Assembly (NCBI GenBank): GCA_002422545.1
Contig: DIWF01000024.1
Coordinates: 62,001-126,000 of the forward strand
Source: Firmicutes bacterium UBA6113
GTDB taxonomy: Bacteria; Bacillota; Clostridia; Tissierellales; Sedimentibacteraceae
Length of the DNA: 64,000 bases
Reading direction: 5' to 3'
The translations under genes were made by a program, and so were the position numbers. A model generated the notes under the pieces. It was not told the DNA's origin. It saw nothing but the letters and a program-made list of their open reading frames with translations, and made no database searches. This document shows, piece after piece, positions 54,127 through 63,098 of this stretch; position 1 is the first letter of the stretch; every line of letters begins with the position of its first letter.

Positions 54127-55137
54127 ATGCCTACTATAAAAGATGTGGCCAGGCTCGCTGGTGTGTCAATTTCAACAGTTTCAATTGTTTTAAATGACAA
54201 GGCTGAAGAAAGAAAAGTTGCTAAGGAAACTGCCGAGAAAGTATTAGAAGCAATCAAATTATTGGAATACAAGCCAAGCATGGCAGCAAGAAGACTAAGA
54301 AGCTCAGATGAAAACAAACCTGTTATAGCATTGTACTGGCCTCTTGACTACAGAACGAATTTCCTGGCAAGAGTGCTCATGGGGCTGCAGGGCGAAATAA
54401 AAAGAAGAAATTTTGACAGCGAAATTATTGTTTGCACATACGAAAACGACAATCTTTACAAGGAAAACGGATTAACGAGCAAAAACAAATTCAGTGCGGC
54501 AATTGTAGGAGCGACCTCGGAAAAAGACATGGAATATCTTGAAGGACTTGAATCTTCAATTCCTATAGTTTTGTACAACCGTTTTATAGACAAATACAAC
54601 TGCGTATGCAACAACGATGAAGAATCCGGACTTAAAGCAGCATCTATTTTTGCTAGAAACGGGCACAAAAGAGTTGCCCTGATTTGCGAGGATGGGTCTC
54701 CCATAGCTGCAATGTACCGTATTAAAGGCTTTATAAAGGCTTGCAAATCTCTTGGCATAGAAATTGAAGAAGATTATGTTATCAAGACAGAAAACACATA
54801 CAAGGGAGGAGTACTTGCAGCAGAAAAACTGCTGAAGGGCACCAACATGCCCCGTGCCGTCATATGCGATTCTGAGATGCTGGCAATAGGTGCTTCCTAT
54901 GTGTTCAACAAAAATAACATAAAAATTCCCGAAGACATAGAGATAATCGCTTACGGACTCATGAGTACTGACAGCACCGAATACACAACGCCTCCATTGA
55001 CCATAGTGTCCATACCCTCTGAGGAAATGTCAGCTCACTGCATCAACATAATAATGGATATATTAAACCTGAACATAAAGGAGACTGTTCATAAAATTGT
55101 TTCACCGATTTTAATGGTACGGGATTCCGTAAAATAA
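54127..55137 (+). CDS. LacI-family repressor of the divergent leu-like operon
   Basis: 336-residue regulator with the N-terminal LacI helix-turn-helix TIKDVARLAGVSISTVSIVLND and hinge YKPSMAARRLRS, then a periplasmic-binding-protein-like effector domain. The effector is not readable. Its gene is divergent from the operon at 53938 and three matching palindromes lie between, which strongly suggests that this operon is its target. LacI control of genes of the leucine pathway is uncommon; most LacI proteins respond to sugars or nucleosides. Confidence 0.9.
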   Translation: MPTIKDVARLAGVSISTVSIVLNDKAEERKVAKETAEKVLEAIKLLEYKPSMAARRLRSSDENKPVIALYWPLDYRTNFLARVLMGLQGEIKRRNFDSEIIVCTYENDNLYKENGLTSKNKFSAAIVGATSEKDMEYLEGLESSIPIVLYNRFIDKYNCVCNNDEESGLKAASIFARNGHKRVALICEDGSPIAAMYRIKGFIKACKSLGIEIEEDYVIKTENTYKGGVLAAEKLLKGTNMPRAVICDSEMLAIGASYVFNKNNIKIPEDIEIIAYGLMSTDSTEYTTPPLTIVSIPSEEMSAHCINIIMDILNLNIKETVHKIVSPILMVRDSVK

Positions 55138-55138
55138 C

Positions 55139-55170
55139 AAAAAGCAGCTTTCGTGAAAGCTGCTTTTTTA
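55139..55170 (+). terminator. Terminator of the LacI-family gene
   Basis: AAAGCAGCTTT/AAAGCTGCTTT stem with CGTG loop and a T run, immediately after the stop codon. Confidence 0.9.
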
Positions 55171-55201
55171 TTTACATTTATTAACGCATCATAATCGCAA
55201 T

Positions 55202-55230
55202 AAAAAACGAGATTAAATTTCTTAATCTCA
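55202..55230 (-). terminator. Terminator of the sigma-54 activator gene
   Basis: Minus-strand GAGATTAA/TTAATCTC 8-bp stem with a 5-base loop followed by six T residues, 11 bp after the stop codon. Confidence 0.85.
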
Positions 55231-55240
55231 TTTTTAGAAT

Positions 55241-57106
55241 TTACTTATTTATTTTTTTCCACAATGCAGTCCTGCTTATTCCTAATATGTTTGATATTTC
55301 ATTTTTTGAAATTCCCTTGTTTAATAATGATTCAATAACTAATTCCTCTACCGTTTTATTTAATTCTTTTAAATCTATTTTTAAGTCTTCAGTTATCAGA
55401 TTAATATCAGTATTTAAATCACTTAGAAAATCAAAATTCATTCGTTCCTTCAAAAGAGCATATCTTTCTGCAACATTTCTAAGCTCTCTGACATTTCCTT
55501 TCCAATTATGCTCTTTTAACTTTACAGCAAGTTCATCAGTAACCTGCTTATCAGAAGCATTAAATTCCTTTAAGAACATTTCAAACAAAGGAATAATATC
55601 ATCTTTTCTGTCAGCTAAAGATGGAATTTTTATTTCCAACACATTTAGTCGATAGAATAAATCACGTCTGAATTCTCCTTGTTCTACCATATTTAAAAGC
55701 TTTTCATTGCTGGCAACTATAATTCTTACATCTAATGGAATAACATAATCAGAGCCCAGCCTCATCACTTCTTTTTCTTCTATAACTCTTAAAAATCTTG
55801 ATTGAATTTCCAATGGAAGACTGTTTATTTCATCTAAGAATATAGTCCCCTTATGAGCAAGTTCAAACAAACCTTGCTTTCCGCCTTTTCTTGCACCTGT
55901 AAATGCGCCTTCCACATAACCAAAAAGTTCACTTTCTAATAAACTTTTAGAAAGGGCACCACAATTTACAGCCACAAATGGAGCATTTTTTCTTTCGCTG
56001 TAGTTATGTATGCTCTGAGCAAACATTTCTTTGCCTGTTCCGCTTTCACCATATATTAATATTGTGCTGTCAGTTTTAGCAAATTCCTTGGCTCTTTCAA
56101 TAACAGATTTCATATTTATATTTTTTGTAAATATAGTATCAAAGGTATATTTTGAACTGAGGCCTTTAGGATTTAATTTATTTCTTAAGTTTTCTTCCAG
56201 CTTTTGTATTTCTGTCAAATCCTGTATTGTACAAACAACTCCCGTTTTATTGCTTTCAGTTTTTACAGTTACAGCATTAAGGTTTAATATATATTTATCT
56301 TTTTTTAAAATATGGTTCACAAATCTTTTCCCATTTATTACTTCTAAAATAAACTTCAGTTCCGGTAATGCATCATTTAATTTCTTTCCAATAAATTGTT
56401 TTGTAACTAACGGAAAAAACTTTTGCAAGTTATGATTGATGTGTTCAATATATCCTTCATTGTTTATAACCAAAATTGCATCATTAACATTGTCAAGAAC
56501 AGTTGACAATAACTGCATGTGCTTGTTGTCTGTTATAATCAGGTCCATTATTTCCTGTGCACGATGGTAAGTGGCAGCTATGGTTGTTTCACTGTTGTCA
56601 ATTTCAACACACTTAAGTCCTATCCTATCTGCCTTGGCAATAGTATAAGACCCTCCCAGTACTACAGGATTATCATACTTTTTAAATATATCGAAAACAA
56701 TTTTATCTATATCTTTCAAATCATCAAATTTTATTAATTCCAAATCAACTTTTAATATGTCTTTCCAGTGTTCTATTTCAAACATTACGTTTTTAGTTAA
56801 AATCAATATAATCTTGTCTCCAAGTTCCTTGGCATTATTGATAGAATATAATATGTCTTCAGTGTTATATGTCAATTGTACAACAGGGACTGAAATATTG
56901 CCGTTTATGAGATCATAATACGTTCCGCCCCTTGCTATAATCGCCTCTGCTCCTTTTGCTATTAATGCTTCTGCTTGCTGTACTATATTACCTTCCTTAA
57001 GCAGACTAATAATAAGATTTTTATTCAATATTTCATCTTTTAAAACCCTGTATGCATTATCGCTTATTCTTTTATTAGGAGCTATTAAACCAATAGTAGC
57101 TTTCAT
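55241..57106 (-). CDS. PrpR-type sigma-54-dependent activator
   Basis: 621-residue enhancer-binding protein. Residues about 1-195 are a PrpR N-terminal sensor domain (GLIAPNKRISD..., AEAIIARGGTYYDLI), the kind that binds carboxylate or acyl-CoA metabolites. A PAS domain follows (about 205-310). The AAA+ core has Walker A GESGTGKE, the sigma-54 contact loop GAFTGA, Walker B GTIFLDEINSL and an arginine finger region. A Fis-type helix-turn-helix ends the protein (ISKNEISNILGISRTALWKKI). It lies last in the cluster it presumably controls, behind that cluster's terminator. Confidence 0.93.
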   Translation of the reverse strand: MKATIGLIAPNKRISDNAYRVLKDEILNKNLIISLLKEGNIVQQAEALIAKGAEAIIARGGTYYDLINGNISVPVVQLTYNTEDILYSINNAKELGDKIILILTKNVMFEIEHWKDILKVDLELIKFDDLKDIDKIVFDIFKKYDNPVVLGGSYTIAKADRIGLKCVEIDNSETTIAATYHRAQEIMDLIITDNKHMQLLSTVLDNVNDAILVINNEGYIEHINHNLQKFFPLVTKQFIGKKLNDALPELKFILEVINGKRFVNHILKKDKYILNLNAVTVKTESNKTGVVCTIQDLTEIQKLEENLRNKLNPKGLSSKYTFDTIFTKNINMKSVIERAKEFAKTDSTILIYGESGTGKEMFAQSIHNYSERKNAPFVAVNCGALSKSLLESELFGYVEGAFTGARKGGKQGLFELAHKGTIFLDEINSLPLEIQSRFLRVIEEKEVMRLGSDYVIPLDVRIIVASNEKLLNMVEQGEFRRDLFYRLNVLEIKIPSLADRKDDIIPLFEMFLKEFNASDKQVTDELAVKLKEHNWKGNVRELRNVAERYALLKERMNFDFLSDLNTDINLITEDLKIDLKELNKTVEELVIESLLNKGISKNEISNILGISRTALWKKINK

Positions 57107-57235
57107 ATTCTCACCTTCTATGATTTATTATTAAATTTAAAAAACGCAAAACAATTATTATATTCTTCAGCTGATGCAAAAAATATTTATGACGTTAGTC
57201 TTTGTTTAATTATTGTGTTTATTATAACATGAAAC

Positions 57236-57265
57236 AAAGAAAAAGGAAGCGAAAATCACTCCCTT
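57236..57265 (-). terminator. Terminator of the sigma-54 operon
   Basis: Minus-strand GGGAGTGA pairs with TCGCTTCC (two wobbles) with a 3-base loop, then a T-rich tract. It is nearly identical to the terminator at 63061-63085. Confidence 0.75.
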
Positions 57266-57289
57266 GTTTTGTAACTCCATTATTTTAAG

Positions 57290-58489
57290 TTAATTGACAG
57301 CACCAATTGATTTGTAATGTTCATATTTCTCTTTTGAAATTCCCAATGATGTAAAAATTGCTTCATTGTCTTCGCCAAGGTCTGGTGCAGCTTTTTCATA
57401 TTTACATGGATGACTGCTCATTTTTATTGGATTTCCAAGAACAGTCATGTCTCCTGCTTCAGGATGCGGTACAGTTACCAACATTTCCCTAACTTCTGAA
57501 ATGTTCTTGTCTTCAACAACATCTTTGGCATCATAAATAGGTGCAGCAGGGATACCTGCATTATCTATGATTTCAACACATTCCATTGCAGTTTTGTCAC
57601 TTGCCCATTTTTCAATTATTTCCTTTAACTCTGCAGCATTTTTATTTCTTGACGGTGTATCATGGAAATTATGATCTTCAGCTAACTCCGGCATTCCTAA
57701 AGCTGCTGACAATGTTACAAAGTGAGCATCTGTTCCGCTTGCAATCACAAAGTGAGTATCTTTTGCTCTAAAAGAATCATATGGTGCCGATGTTACATAT
57801 TTATTGCCTGTCTTTTCCGGTACCTTGCCATCATAGATATACTGCATAATCTTATTTTCCATAGCGGAAACAATACTGTCAACCAATGCTACATCTATCT
57901 GATTTCCCAAACCTGTCTCTTTTTTCTTATAAAGTGATGCCAAAATACCAATGGCACTGTTTAAACCTGCAAACATGTCACCAACAGCTAATCCGGCACG
58001 TGTTGGCTCCATTCCTGGCCAGCCTGTAACACTCATAGAACCTCCCATTGCCTGAGCTATTAAATCATAACCCGGTCTTTTAGAATATGGTCCATATTGT
58101 CCAAAGCCTGAAATTGATGCATAAATAATTCCTGGGTTGATGTCTTTACAAGCTTCATAGCTAAAGCCCAGTTTTGCAAGAACACCTGGTCTCATATTTT
58201 CAATTAGCACATCAGCTGATTTAATTAATTCTGCAAAAAGCTCTTTTCCTTCATCAGTTTTTAAATTCAGTGCCACACCTTTTTTATTACGGTTTAAGTT
58301 CTGAAAATACATGCTTCGACCGGTTTTCTTTTCCTTTGGATTTGCACCTCTTACAAAGTTACCTTTGCTTGCCAGATTTTCAACTTTAATTACCTCGGCT
58401 CCCATATCTGCAAGAAACATTCCACAATATGGACCTGCAAGAAAGTCTGTAAAATCTAATACTCGTACGCCATTTAATAAACCATCCAT
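57290..58489 (-). CDS. Family III CoA-transferase (CaiB/BaiF)
   Basis: 399-residue transferase moving CoA between carboxylic acids. The family start VRVLDFTDFLAGPYCGMFLADMGAEVIKVE and NRNKKGVALNLKT are typical, and the catalytic Asp should be Asp171 in AVGDMFAGLNSAIG. Enzymes of this family act on oxalate, carnitine, succinyl-citramalate, benzylsuccinate and similar acids. It is the last gene of the sigma-54 operon, 51 bp after the oxidoreductase gamma gene. I infer that it activates the imported acid with an acyl-CoA made by the other enzymes. Confidence 0.92.
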   Translation of the reverse strand: MDGLLNGVRVLDFTDFLAGPYCGMFLADMGAEVIKVENLASKGNFVRGANPKEKKTGRSMYFQNLNRNKKGVALNLKTDEGKELFAELIKSADVLIENMRPGVLAKLGFSYEACKDINPGIIYASISGFGQYGPYSKRPGYDLIAQAMGGSMSVTGWPGMEPTRAGLAVGDMFAGLNSAIGILASLYKKKETGLGNQIDVALVDSIVSAMENKIMQYIYDGKVPEKTGNKYVTSAPYDSFRAKDTHFVIASGTDAHFVTLSAALGMPELAEDHNFHDTPSRNKNAAELKEIIEKWASDKTAMECVEIIDNAGIPAAPIYDAKDVVEDKNISEVREMLVTVPHPEAGDMTVLGNPIKMSSHPCKYEKAAPDLGEDNEAIFTSLGISKEKYEHYKSIGAVN

Positions 58490-58540
58490 TAATATTCCTC
58501 CAAAAATTTTCCTGATTATATCACTATTTATAATTTTCTA

Positions 58541-59092
58541 TTAATTATTTTTATATTCTCTGCCTATAGCCAGTCCTCTTTCGAATGCTTCTCTGTTCAA
58601 TGGCAGCAATTTAGCCTTACTTCCCAATTTTTTCTCAATAGTTCCCCATACAACTTCAGGTGGAACTACTTCTGTATATCCTACATAAACCCCTAACATA
58701 ATTACATTTAAAACCTTAGAATTCCCTAAAACCAGTGCAATTTCAGTAACAGGAGCCTTTATAACGTTCACATCATCTCTTTCAATATCACCTGATACTA
58801 TAGAACTGTTTATAAATAAATTTCCACCTGGTTTTACTGTATTTAAAAATTTCTGAAGTGATGGATCATTTAAAACAATTAAATCATCCATCACATCCCC
58901 TAATGGTGCACCAATTTCTTCATCAGAAATTACTACAAAACAGTTAGCAGTTCCACCTCTTTGTTCTGCGCCATAAGAAGGGAAAAAAGTAACATTTTTA
59001 TCAGTGGAATCACAAGTTGCAGAAGCTAAAAACTTCCCTATTGTCATAACTCCTTGACCACCAAAACCAGCTATACATAAATTTGTTTCCAT
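58541..59092 (-). CDS. vorC: 2-oxoacid:ferredoxin oxidoreductase, gamma subunit
   Basis: 183-residue gamma subunit (catalytic domain of the KOR/VOR type). The beginning GFGGQGVMTIGKFLA and the PSYGAEQRGGTANC motif are the family hallmarks. It joins alpha, beta and ferredoxin-type subunits to convert a 2-oxoacid, CoA and oxidised ferredoxin to acyl-CoA, CO2 and reduced ferredoxin. It follows the beta gene by 9 bp. Substrate preference (2-oxoisovalerate, 2-oxoglutarate or pyruvate) is not settled by sequence. Confidence 0.92.
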   Translation of the reverse strand: METNLCIAGFGGQGVMTIGKFLASATCDSTDKNVTFFPSYGAEQRGGTANCFVVISDEEIGAPLGDVMDDLIVLNDPSLQKFLNTVKPGGNLFINSSIVSGDIERDDVNVIKAPVTEIALVLGNSKVLNVIMLGVYVGYTEVVPPEVVWGTIEKKLGSKAKLLPLNREAFERGLAIGREYKNN

Positions 59093-59101
59093 ATACTCCT
59101 C

Positions 59102-59839
59102 CTATTTATCCCTGATTACGCCCAAAGGATATTCAACAAGCATTTTCTCTTCAATAAAATCAAGAGAAGCAAGTGGATCTACTCCCCAATTTGTTGGACA
59201 GTTAGATACAATTTCTACCATTGAGAATCCCTTTCCATCTAATTGGTTCTGGAACGCCTTTTTAATTGCTTTCTTAGTTTTTATTACATTAGCAACTGTA
59301 TTGCAGCTTGTCCTTTCCAAATATGCAGGTGCTGTTAATTGATTTAAAATCTCGCACATATGCATTGGATAACCATGCTCCTTTGCAATACGTCCCTTTG
59401 GTGCTGTAGAAGCTTTCATGCCCATGAGAGTTGTAGGAGCCATTTGACCGCCTGTCATTCCATAAATACCATTGTTAACAAAAATTACTGTAATATTTTC
59501 TCCACGGTTAGCAGCAGATATTGATTCTCCAAGACCTATAGCCGCAAAGTCACCGTCTCCTTGATAAGTGAATACTAAAGTTTCAGGATTAGCACGCTTC
59601 ATTCCTGTTGCAACTGCAGTAGCACGTCCGTGAGGTGCTGTTGTGTTATCATAAGCTATATAGTCCATATGAAGCCCACAGCATCCAATTCCAAGAACAC
59701 ATGCTGTTTTATCAACTACATTTAATTCCTCTAATACTTCACCTATTAACTTTATAATTGTACTATGGAAGCATCCAGGACAAAATCCTGAAACTTTATC
59801 TTCTTGTATTGTTTTAGTTCTGGAATAGATTTTTTCCAT
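59102..59839 (-). CDS. vorA: 2-oxoacid:ferredoxin oxidoreductase, beta (TPP) subunit
   Basis: 245-residue thiamine-diphosphate subunit. The TPP/Mg site is GDGDFAAIGLGE...NNGIYGMTGGQ. Conserved cysteines CPGC near the N-terminus and CGLH suit the single cluster of this subunit. Its ATG shares one base with the alpha stop codon, so the two are coupled. The gene order ferredoxin-alpha-beta-gamma is that of korDABC/vorDBAC clusters. Confidence 0.92.
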   Translation of the reverse strand: MEKIYSRTKTIQEDKVSGFCPGCFHSTIIKLIGEVLEELNVVDKTACVLGIGCCGLHMDYIAYDNTTAPHGRATAVATGMKRANPETLVFTYQGDGDFAAIGLGESISAANRGENITVIFVNNGIYGMTGGQMAPTTLMGMKASTAPKGRIAKEHGYPMHMCEILNQLTAPAYLERTSCNTVANVIKTKKAIKKAFQNQLDGKGFSMVEIVSNCPTNWGVDPLASLDFIEEKMLVEYPLGVIRDK

Positions 59840-60930
59840 TACTTGCCTCCTAACTCTGCGTTTATTTTCTTTACAGATTCAATAATTGTACTGCGTTTCA
59901 TAAGATTTCCGCCTGAACAAAGACAAGTTTCAATAGGACATCTATTGTTTACGCCAACTGCAACGTCATTGATAAATTGTGCAGGGATTGACATCTCAAC
60001 ATCCAAAATAGCCTTTACTCTTGAATAATCTAAGTTCTCAAAACTCTTGTGAGGGAATGGATTAAGTGTAATAGGACGAATCATTCCTGCTTTAATCCCT
60101 TCTTTACGTAAAATATCAATTGCTGTTTTTGAAGTTCTGGCTGAAATTCCATATGCGGCTATTACAATCTCTGCATCATCTACGAAATATTCTTCAACTT
60201 GTACATCTTTTTCCCAAGATTTATATAAAGCAGCAGCATCTTCATTTGCTTTTTGCATATCAGATGTTTTCCAGTGTCCTGGTTCAATCCAGGAACGGTT
60301 AGGATAATCCAACCTATGACCTACGCACGCCCAGGATTTTTTTGCTTCCTTCATCTTGTCAACTTCTTCATCACTTTTAAAATCAGGTAATTCAATTGGT
60401 TCCATCATTGTTCCGATTACACCGTCAACAAGCAAACAAACCGGGTTTCTGTCTCTGTCTGCATAATCAAATGCAGCATATGTTAAATCTACAACTTCTT
60501 GAACTGAAGCCGGAGCAAGTACCATCATTTGGAATCCACCATTACCGGATGCCTTTGTAGCTTGTAAATAATCCATCTGTGCTGGTTGAATAGAGCCTAC
60601 TCCTGGGCCCCCTCTTGAAACATTGGCATAAACCATAGGTATTCTGGCAGATGCACAATATGAAATACCCTCACTCTTTAAAGCAACTCCTGGGCTGGAA
60701 GATGAAGTCATTGATCTGGTTCCCGTTGATGCAGCACCATAAACCATATTTATAGAAGCTACTTCTGATTCTCCTTGTACAAATGCACCGCCAACTTCTG
60801 GCATTCTTCTTGCAAAATATTCTGGAACTTCATTTTGAGGAGTTATTGGATATCCTGCAAAAAATCTACATCCAGCTCTAACAGCTGCTTCAGCTATAGC
60901 TTCACAGCCTTTCATAAATTGTCTTGACAT
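59839..60930 (-). CDS. vorB: 2-oxoacid:ferredoxin oxidoreductase, alpha subunit (VorB-like)
   Basis: 363-residue alpha subunit. MKGCEAIAEAAVRAGCRFFAGYPITPQNEVPEY and GESEVASINMVYGAASTGTRSMTSSSSPG are close to the VorB form from memory, slightly favouring branched 2-oxoacids or 2-oxoglutarate over pyruvate; confidence in the substrate is low. GGGAGGA precedes the ATG, 11 bp after the ferredoxin-type subunit gene. Confidence 0.92.
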   Translation of the reverse strand: MSRQFMKGCEAIAEAAVRAGCRFFAGYPITPQNEVPEYFARRMPEVGGAFVQGESEVASINMVYGAASTGTRSMTSSSSPGVALKSEGISYCASARIPMVYANVSRGGPGVGSIQPAQMDYLQATKASGNGGFQMMVLAPASVQEVVDLTYAAFDYADRDRNPVCLLVDGVIGTMMEPIELPDFKSDEEVDKMKEAKKSWACVGHRLDYPNRSWIEPGHWKTSDMQKANEDAAALYKSWEKDVQVEEYFVDDAEIVIAAYGISARTSKTAIDILRKEGIKAGMIRPITLNPFPHKSFENLDYSRVKAILDVEMSIPAQFINDVAVGVNNRCPIETCLCSGGNLMKRSTIIESVKKINAELGGK

Positions 60931-60941
60931 GTTAATCCTCC

Positions 60942-61142
60942 CTATTTATAAACTTCAATTGCTCCATCTGGACATATACGTCCACACGCCATGCATCCAA
61001 TACAATCATCATTCACTGGCTGAACATACTCGTAACCCTTTGAATTTACATCTTTGCCAACTGCTATTACTTTTTTAGGACATACTTTGACGCAGTATCC
61101 GCAGCTTTTACAACGTTCTTTAATAACTTGAATTTTAGGCAT
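60942..61142 (-). CDS. vorD: 2-oxoacid:ferredoxin oxidoreductase, ferredoxin-type delta subunit
   Basis: 66-residue protein with two [4Fe-4S] motifs, CKSCGYCVKVCPKK and CIGCMACGRICPDG. It passes electrons from the TPP subunit to soluble ferredoxin. AAAGGAG precedes the ATG. It is the first oxidoreductase gene, 48 bp after the P-loop ATPase gene. Confidence 0.92.
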   Translation of the reverse strand: MPKIQVIKERCKSCGYCVKVCPKKVIAVGKDVNSKGYEYVQPVNDDCIGCMACGRICPDGAIEVYK

Positions 61143-61190
61143 TTAATTCACTCCTTTATACTTTCATTTTGCTAATAATATAATTAACTT

Positions 61191-61880
61191 TTATTTTATA
61201 TCTGAATATGTGAGATATAGTTTGATTGGCATCACGGGCATTTCTGCCTGCTTTTGAACCTCTTCATACAGTTCTTCTTTCACACACATAAAATCAAATT
61301 CAACATAAGAAGACACAATTTCTAACATTCTTCGATTGCCATCTATAACATCTGAAACTGTTGTTGTCTGTCCCAAATTTGGATTGCTTATAAAACGCAA
61401 CTGATTTAAATGAATATGTGAAACCCCCAGGATTTCCCCAAGAGTTTTGTCAATGTTCTCCATACTGTAAGACCATGGGCGGTAAGCGTTTAAAACATAG
61501 TACACAACAGTATTTTCTTTATTAAGCTGTGGTGCAAATCCCCCAACAGAACGTGCACCTATATAGTCTCCTCCAACATCCATTACTACATAAGAATTAT
61601 CATCTTTCAAAAAACGGTTGACACCACCTACTAAAGTTGGTGCATCCATGAACTGTTCTTCATAATGAAACTTGATTCCCATTTTTTCAATTTCAATATT
61701 TAAATCTCTTGACCTAAATAACGTCTTGGTCATATCCATATCAAACAAATGACACTCCTTTTTATTTAGATTAGAAAGGTGTTTAGCAAAATTAATGGCA
61801 ATTTCACTTTTTCCGCTTCCTGCTTCTCCTATAAAAATGAAATTAGTTTTTTCTTTTGTCAGTTGATTTAGTAAATCCAT
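61191..61880 (-). CDS. P-loop ATPase of unknown role in the oxidoreductase operon
   Basis: 229-residue protein with Walker A GEAGSGKS (18-25), LFDMDMTK as a possible switch I and VVMDVGGDYIGARSVGGFAP as Walker B with switch II. The fold is probably SIMIBI (MinD/CooC/ArsA-like), a class that includes metallocentre-insertion and reactivation ATPases. I do not recognise a named family. It lies between the lyase and oxidoreductase genes, so it is transcribed with both; a role in activating an operon enzyme is inference. Confidence 0.7.
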   Translation of the reverse strand: MDLLNQLTKEKTNFIFIGEAGSGKSEIAINFAKHLSNLNKKECHLFDMDMTKTLFRSRDLNIEIEKMGIKFHYEEQFMDAPTLVGGVNRFLKDDNSYVVMDVGGDYIGARSVGGFAPQLNKENTVVYYVLNAYRPWSYSMENIDKTLGEILGVSHIHLNQLRFISNPNLGQTTTVSDVIDGNRRMLEIVSSYVEFDFMCVKEELYEEVQKQAEMPVMPIKLYLTYSDIK

Positions 61881-61958
61881 GTTTCACCTTCTTTCAACAT
61901 ATGAACATGTTACAGTACATATTGCAATTATGGTGCAAGTATTAAGATAGGAAAATTC

Positions 61959-62867
61959 TTAGCCTAACTTGTTAATGTCTAATATTTTACTGTTGTACTT
62001 TCCGTTAATGTTTGCTGATAAAAATAATGAAGCTTCTTTCATTTTTTCCAAGTCAATTCCTGTATCAACACCCATTCTGCTAAACATTGTTATAACATCT
62101 TCTGATGAAATATTTCCTGCAGCTCCTGGTATAAATGGACATCCACCTAAACCGCCTAAAGCAGAATCAAATCTGTAAATACCTTCCTGAAATGCTGCAT
62201 AAGTATTTGCAATACCTAAGCCTCTTGTATCATGAATGTGACAAGCCAGCAAATTAACATCTGCATATTCCTTGATTTTTCTTAAAACAGCACTTGTGTG
62301 ATCTGGTGTTGATAATCCCGCTGAATCAGCCAGGCCAATTATTTTCACACCCATGTTCAAGCATTTTTCTATTATTCTTACTACATTATCCACATCAATT
62401 TTATCTCCAAACGGACTTCCGAATACACATGCAAATGCAAGTCGTACTTCTAAATCTTCCGGTGAGTTGTTTACAATATCTTCAATAGCAGCAAAGCTTT
62501 CTTCAATGGTTCTTCTTACATTTCTTTTGTTATGCTCTTCACTGGCGCTCATAACAAAATCAATTGTTTTAATACCAGCTGCATAAGCATTTTCAGCTCC
62601 TTTTTTATTAGGAACTAAAGCAGTCAACTTAACTGATTTACCTTTTAGAGAAACCATATCAATTACTCTTCTTGATAATTCCACAGCATCAGCCATTTGT
62701 GGAACTGCTTTGGGATTAACAAAGGAGGTAACTTCCATTTCCTGTACTCCCATACTAACTATTTTTTCAATAACCTGGAATTTCATATCAGTTTCTATAA
62801 CATTAAGATTTTGCCACCCATCCCTTGGCGCTGTTTCACGAATTATAACTTTTTTAGGCGTTTCCAT
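61959..62867 (-). CDS. HMG-CoA-lyase-like enzyme (DRE-TIM metallolyase)
   Basis: 302-residue enzyme of the hydroxymethylglutaryl-CoA lyase group. Catalytic RDG is at 15-17 (RETAPRDGWQN), the lyase-type SFVNPKAVPQMAD follows, metal histidines are in CHIHDTRGLG, and the flexible-loop cysteine is in GLGGCPFIPGAAGN. Such enzymes split 3-hydroxyacyl-CoA with a tertiary alcohol to acetyl-CoA and a keto acid. With a CoA-transferase and a 2-oxoacid oxidoreductase in the operon, the substrate may be HMG-CoA or a 2-alkylmalyl-CoA such as citramalyl-CoA. First gene of the sigma-54 operon; CGGAGG precedes the ATG. Confidence 0.88.
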   Translation of the reverse strand: METPKKVIIRETAPRDGWQNLNVIETDMKFQVIEKIVSMGVQEMEVTSFVNPKAVPQMADAVELSRRVIDMVSLKGKSVKLTALVPNKKGAENAYAAGIKTIDFVMSASEEHNKRNVRRTIEESFAAIEDIVNNSPEDLEVRLAFACVFGSPFGDKIDVDNVVRIIEKCLNMGVKIIGLADSAGLSTPDHTSAVLRKIKEYADVNLLACHIHDTRGLGIANTYAAFQEGIYRFDSALGGLGGCPFIPGAAGNISSEDVITMFSRMGVDTGIDLEKMKEASLFLSANINGKYNSKILDINKLG

Positions 62868-62904
62868 TTTTACCTCCGATAAATTTCTATATGAAATAAT
62901 ATTA

Positions 62905-62919
62905 GCAATTTCCGTGCCA
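62905..62919 (-). promoter_or_regulatory. Sigma-54 (-24/-12) promoter of the lyase-oxidoreductase operon
   Basis: Minus strand reads TGGCAC, five bases, TTGC: a complete match to the sigma-54 consensus with correct spacing. Transcription would start near 62893, 26 bases before the lyase ATG at 62867. The activator gene of the matching class lies at 55241-57106. Confidence 0.88.
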
Positions 62920-63000
62920 ACTTTACGGTCAATAAATTTTAAGTAAATTTCTTATTTTTTATCTATAGATATTACAAGCTTAAAAGCGATGTTTATTTTG

Positions 63001-63016
63001 GTTAACGCAAATTAAC
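63001..63016. promoter_or_regulatory. Possible upstream activator site
   Basis: GTTAACGCAAATTAAC, an inverted repeat of 5-bp arms with 6-bp spacer, 82 bp upstream of the -24 element. Distance and symmetry suit an enhancer-binding protein, but only one copy is present here. Confidence 0.4.
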
Positions 63017-63060
63017 ACAAGTCATTTTTAACCTCAAGATCCACCCTTGCTCTTAGCTAA

Positions 63061-63085
63061 CAAAAAAAGGAGCGAAAATCGCTCC
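63061..63085 (-). terminator. Terminator of the DASS transporter gene
   Basis: Minus-strand GGAGCGA/TCGCTCC perfect 7-bp stem with a 3-base loop and seven T residues, 14 bp after the stop codon. It isolates the transporter from the sigma-54 operon. Confidence 0.88.
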
Positions 63086-63098
63086 CTTATTTTGTATC

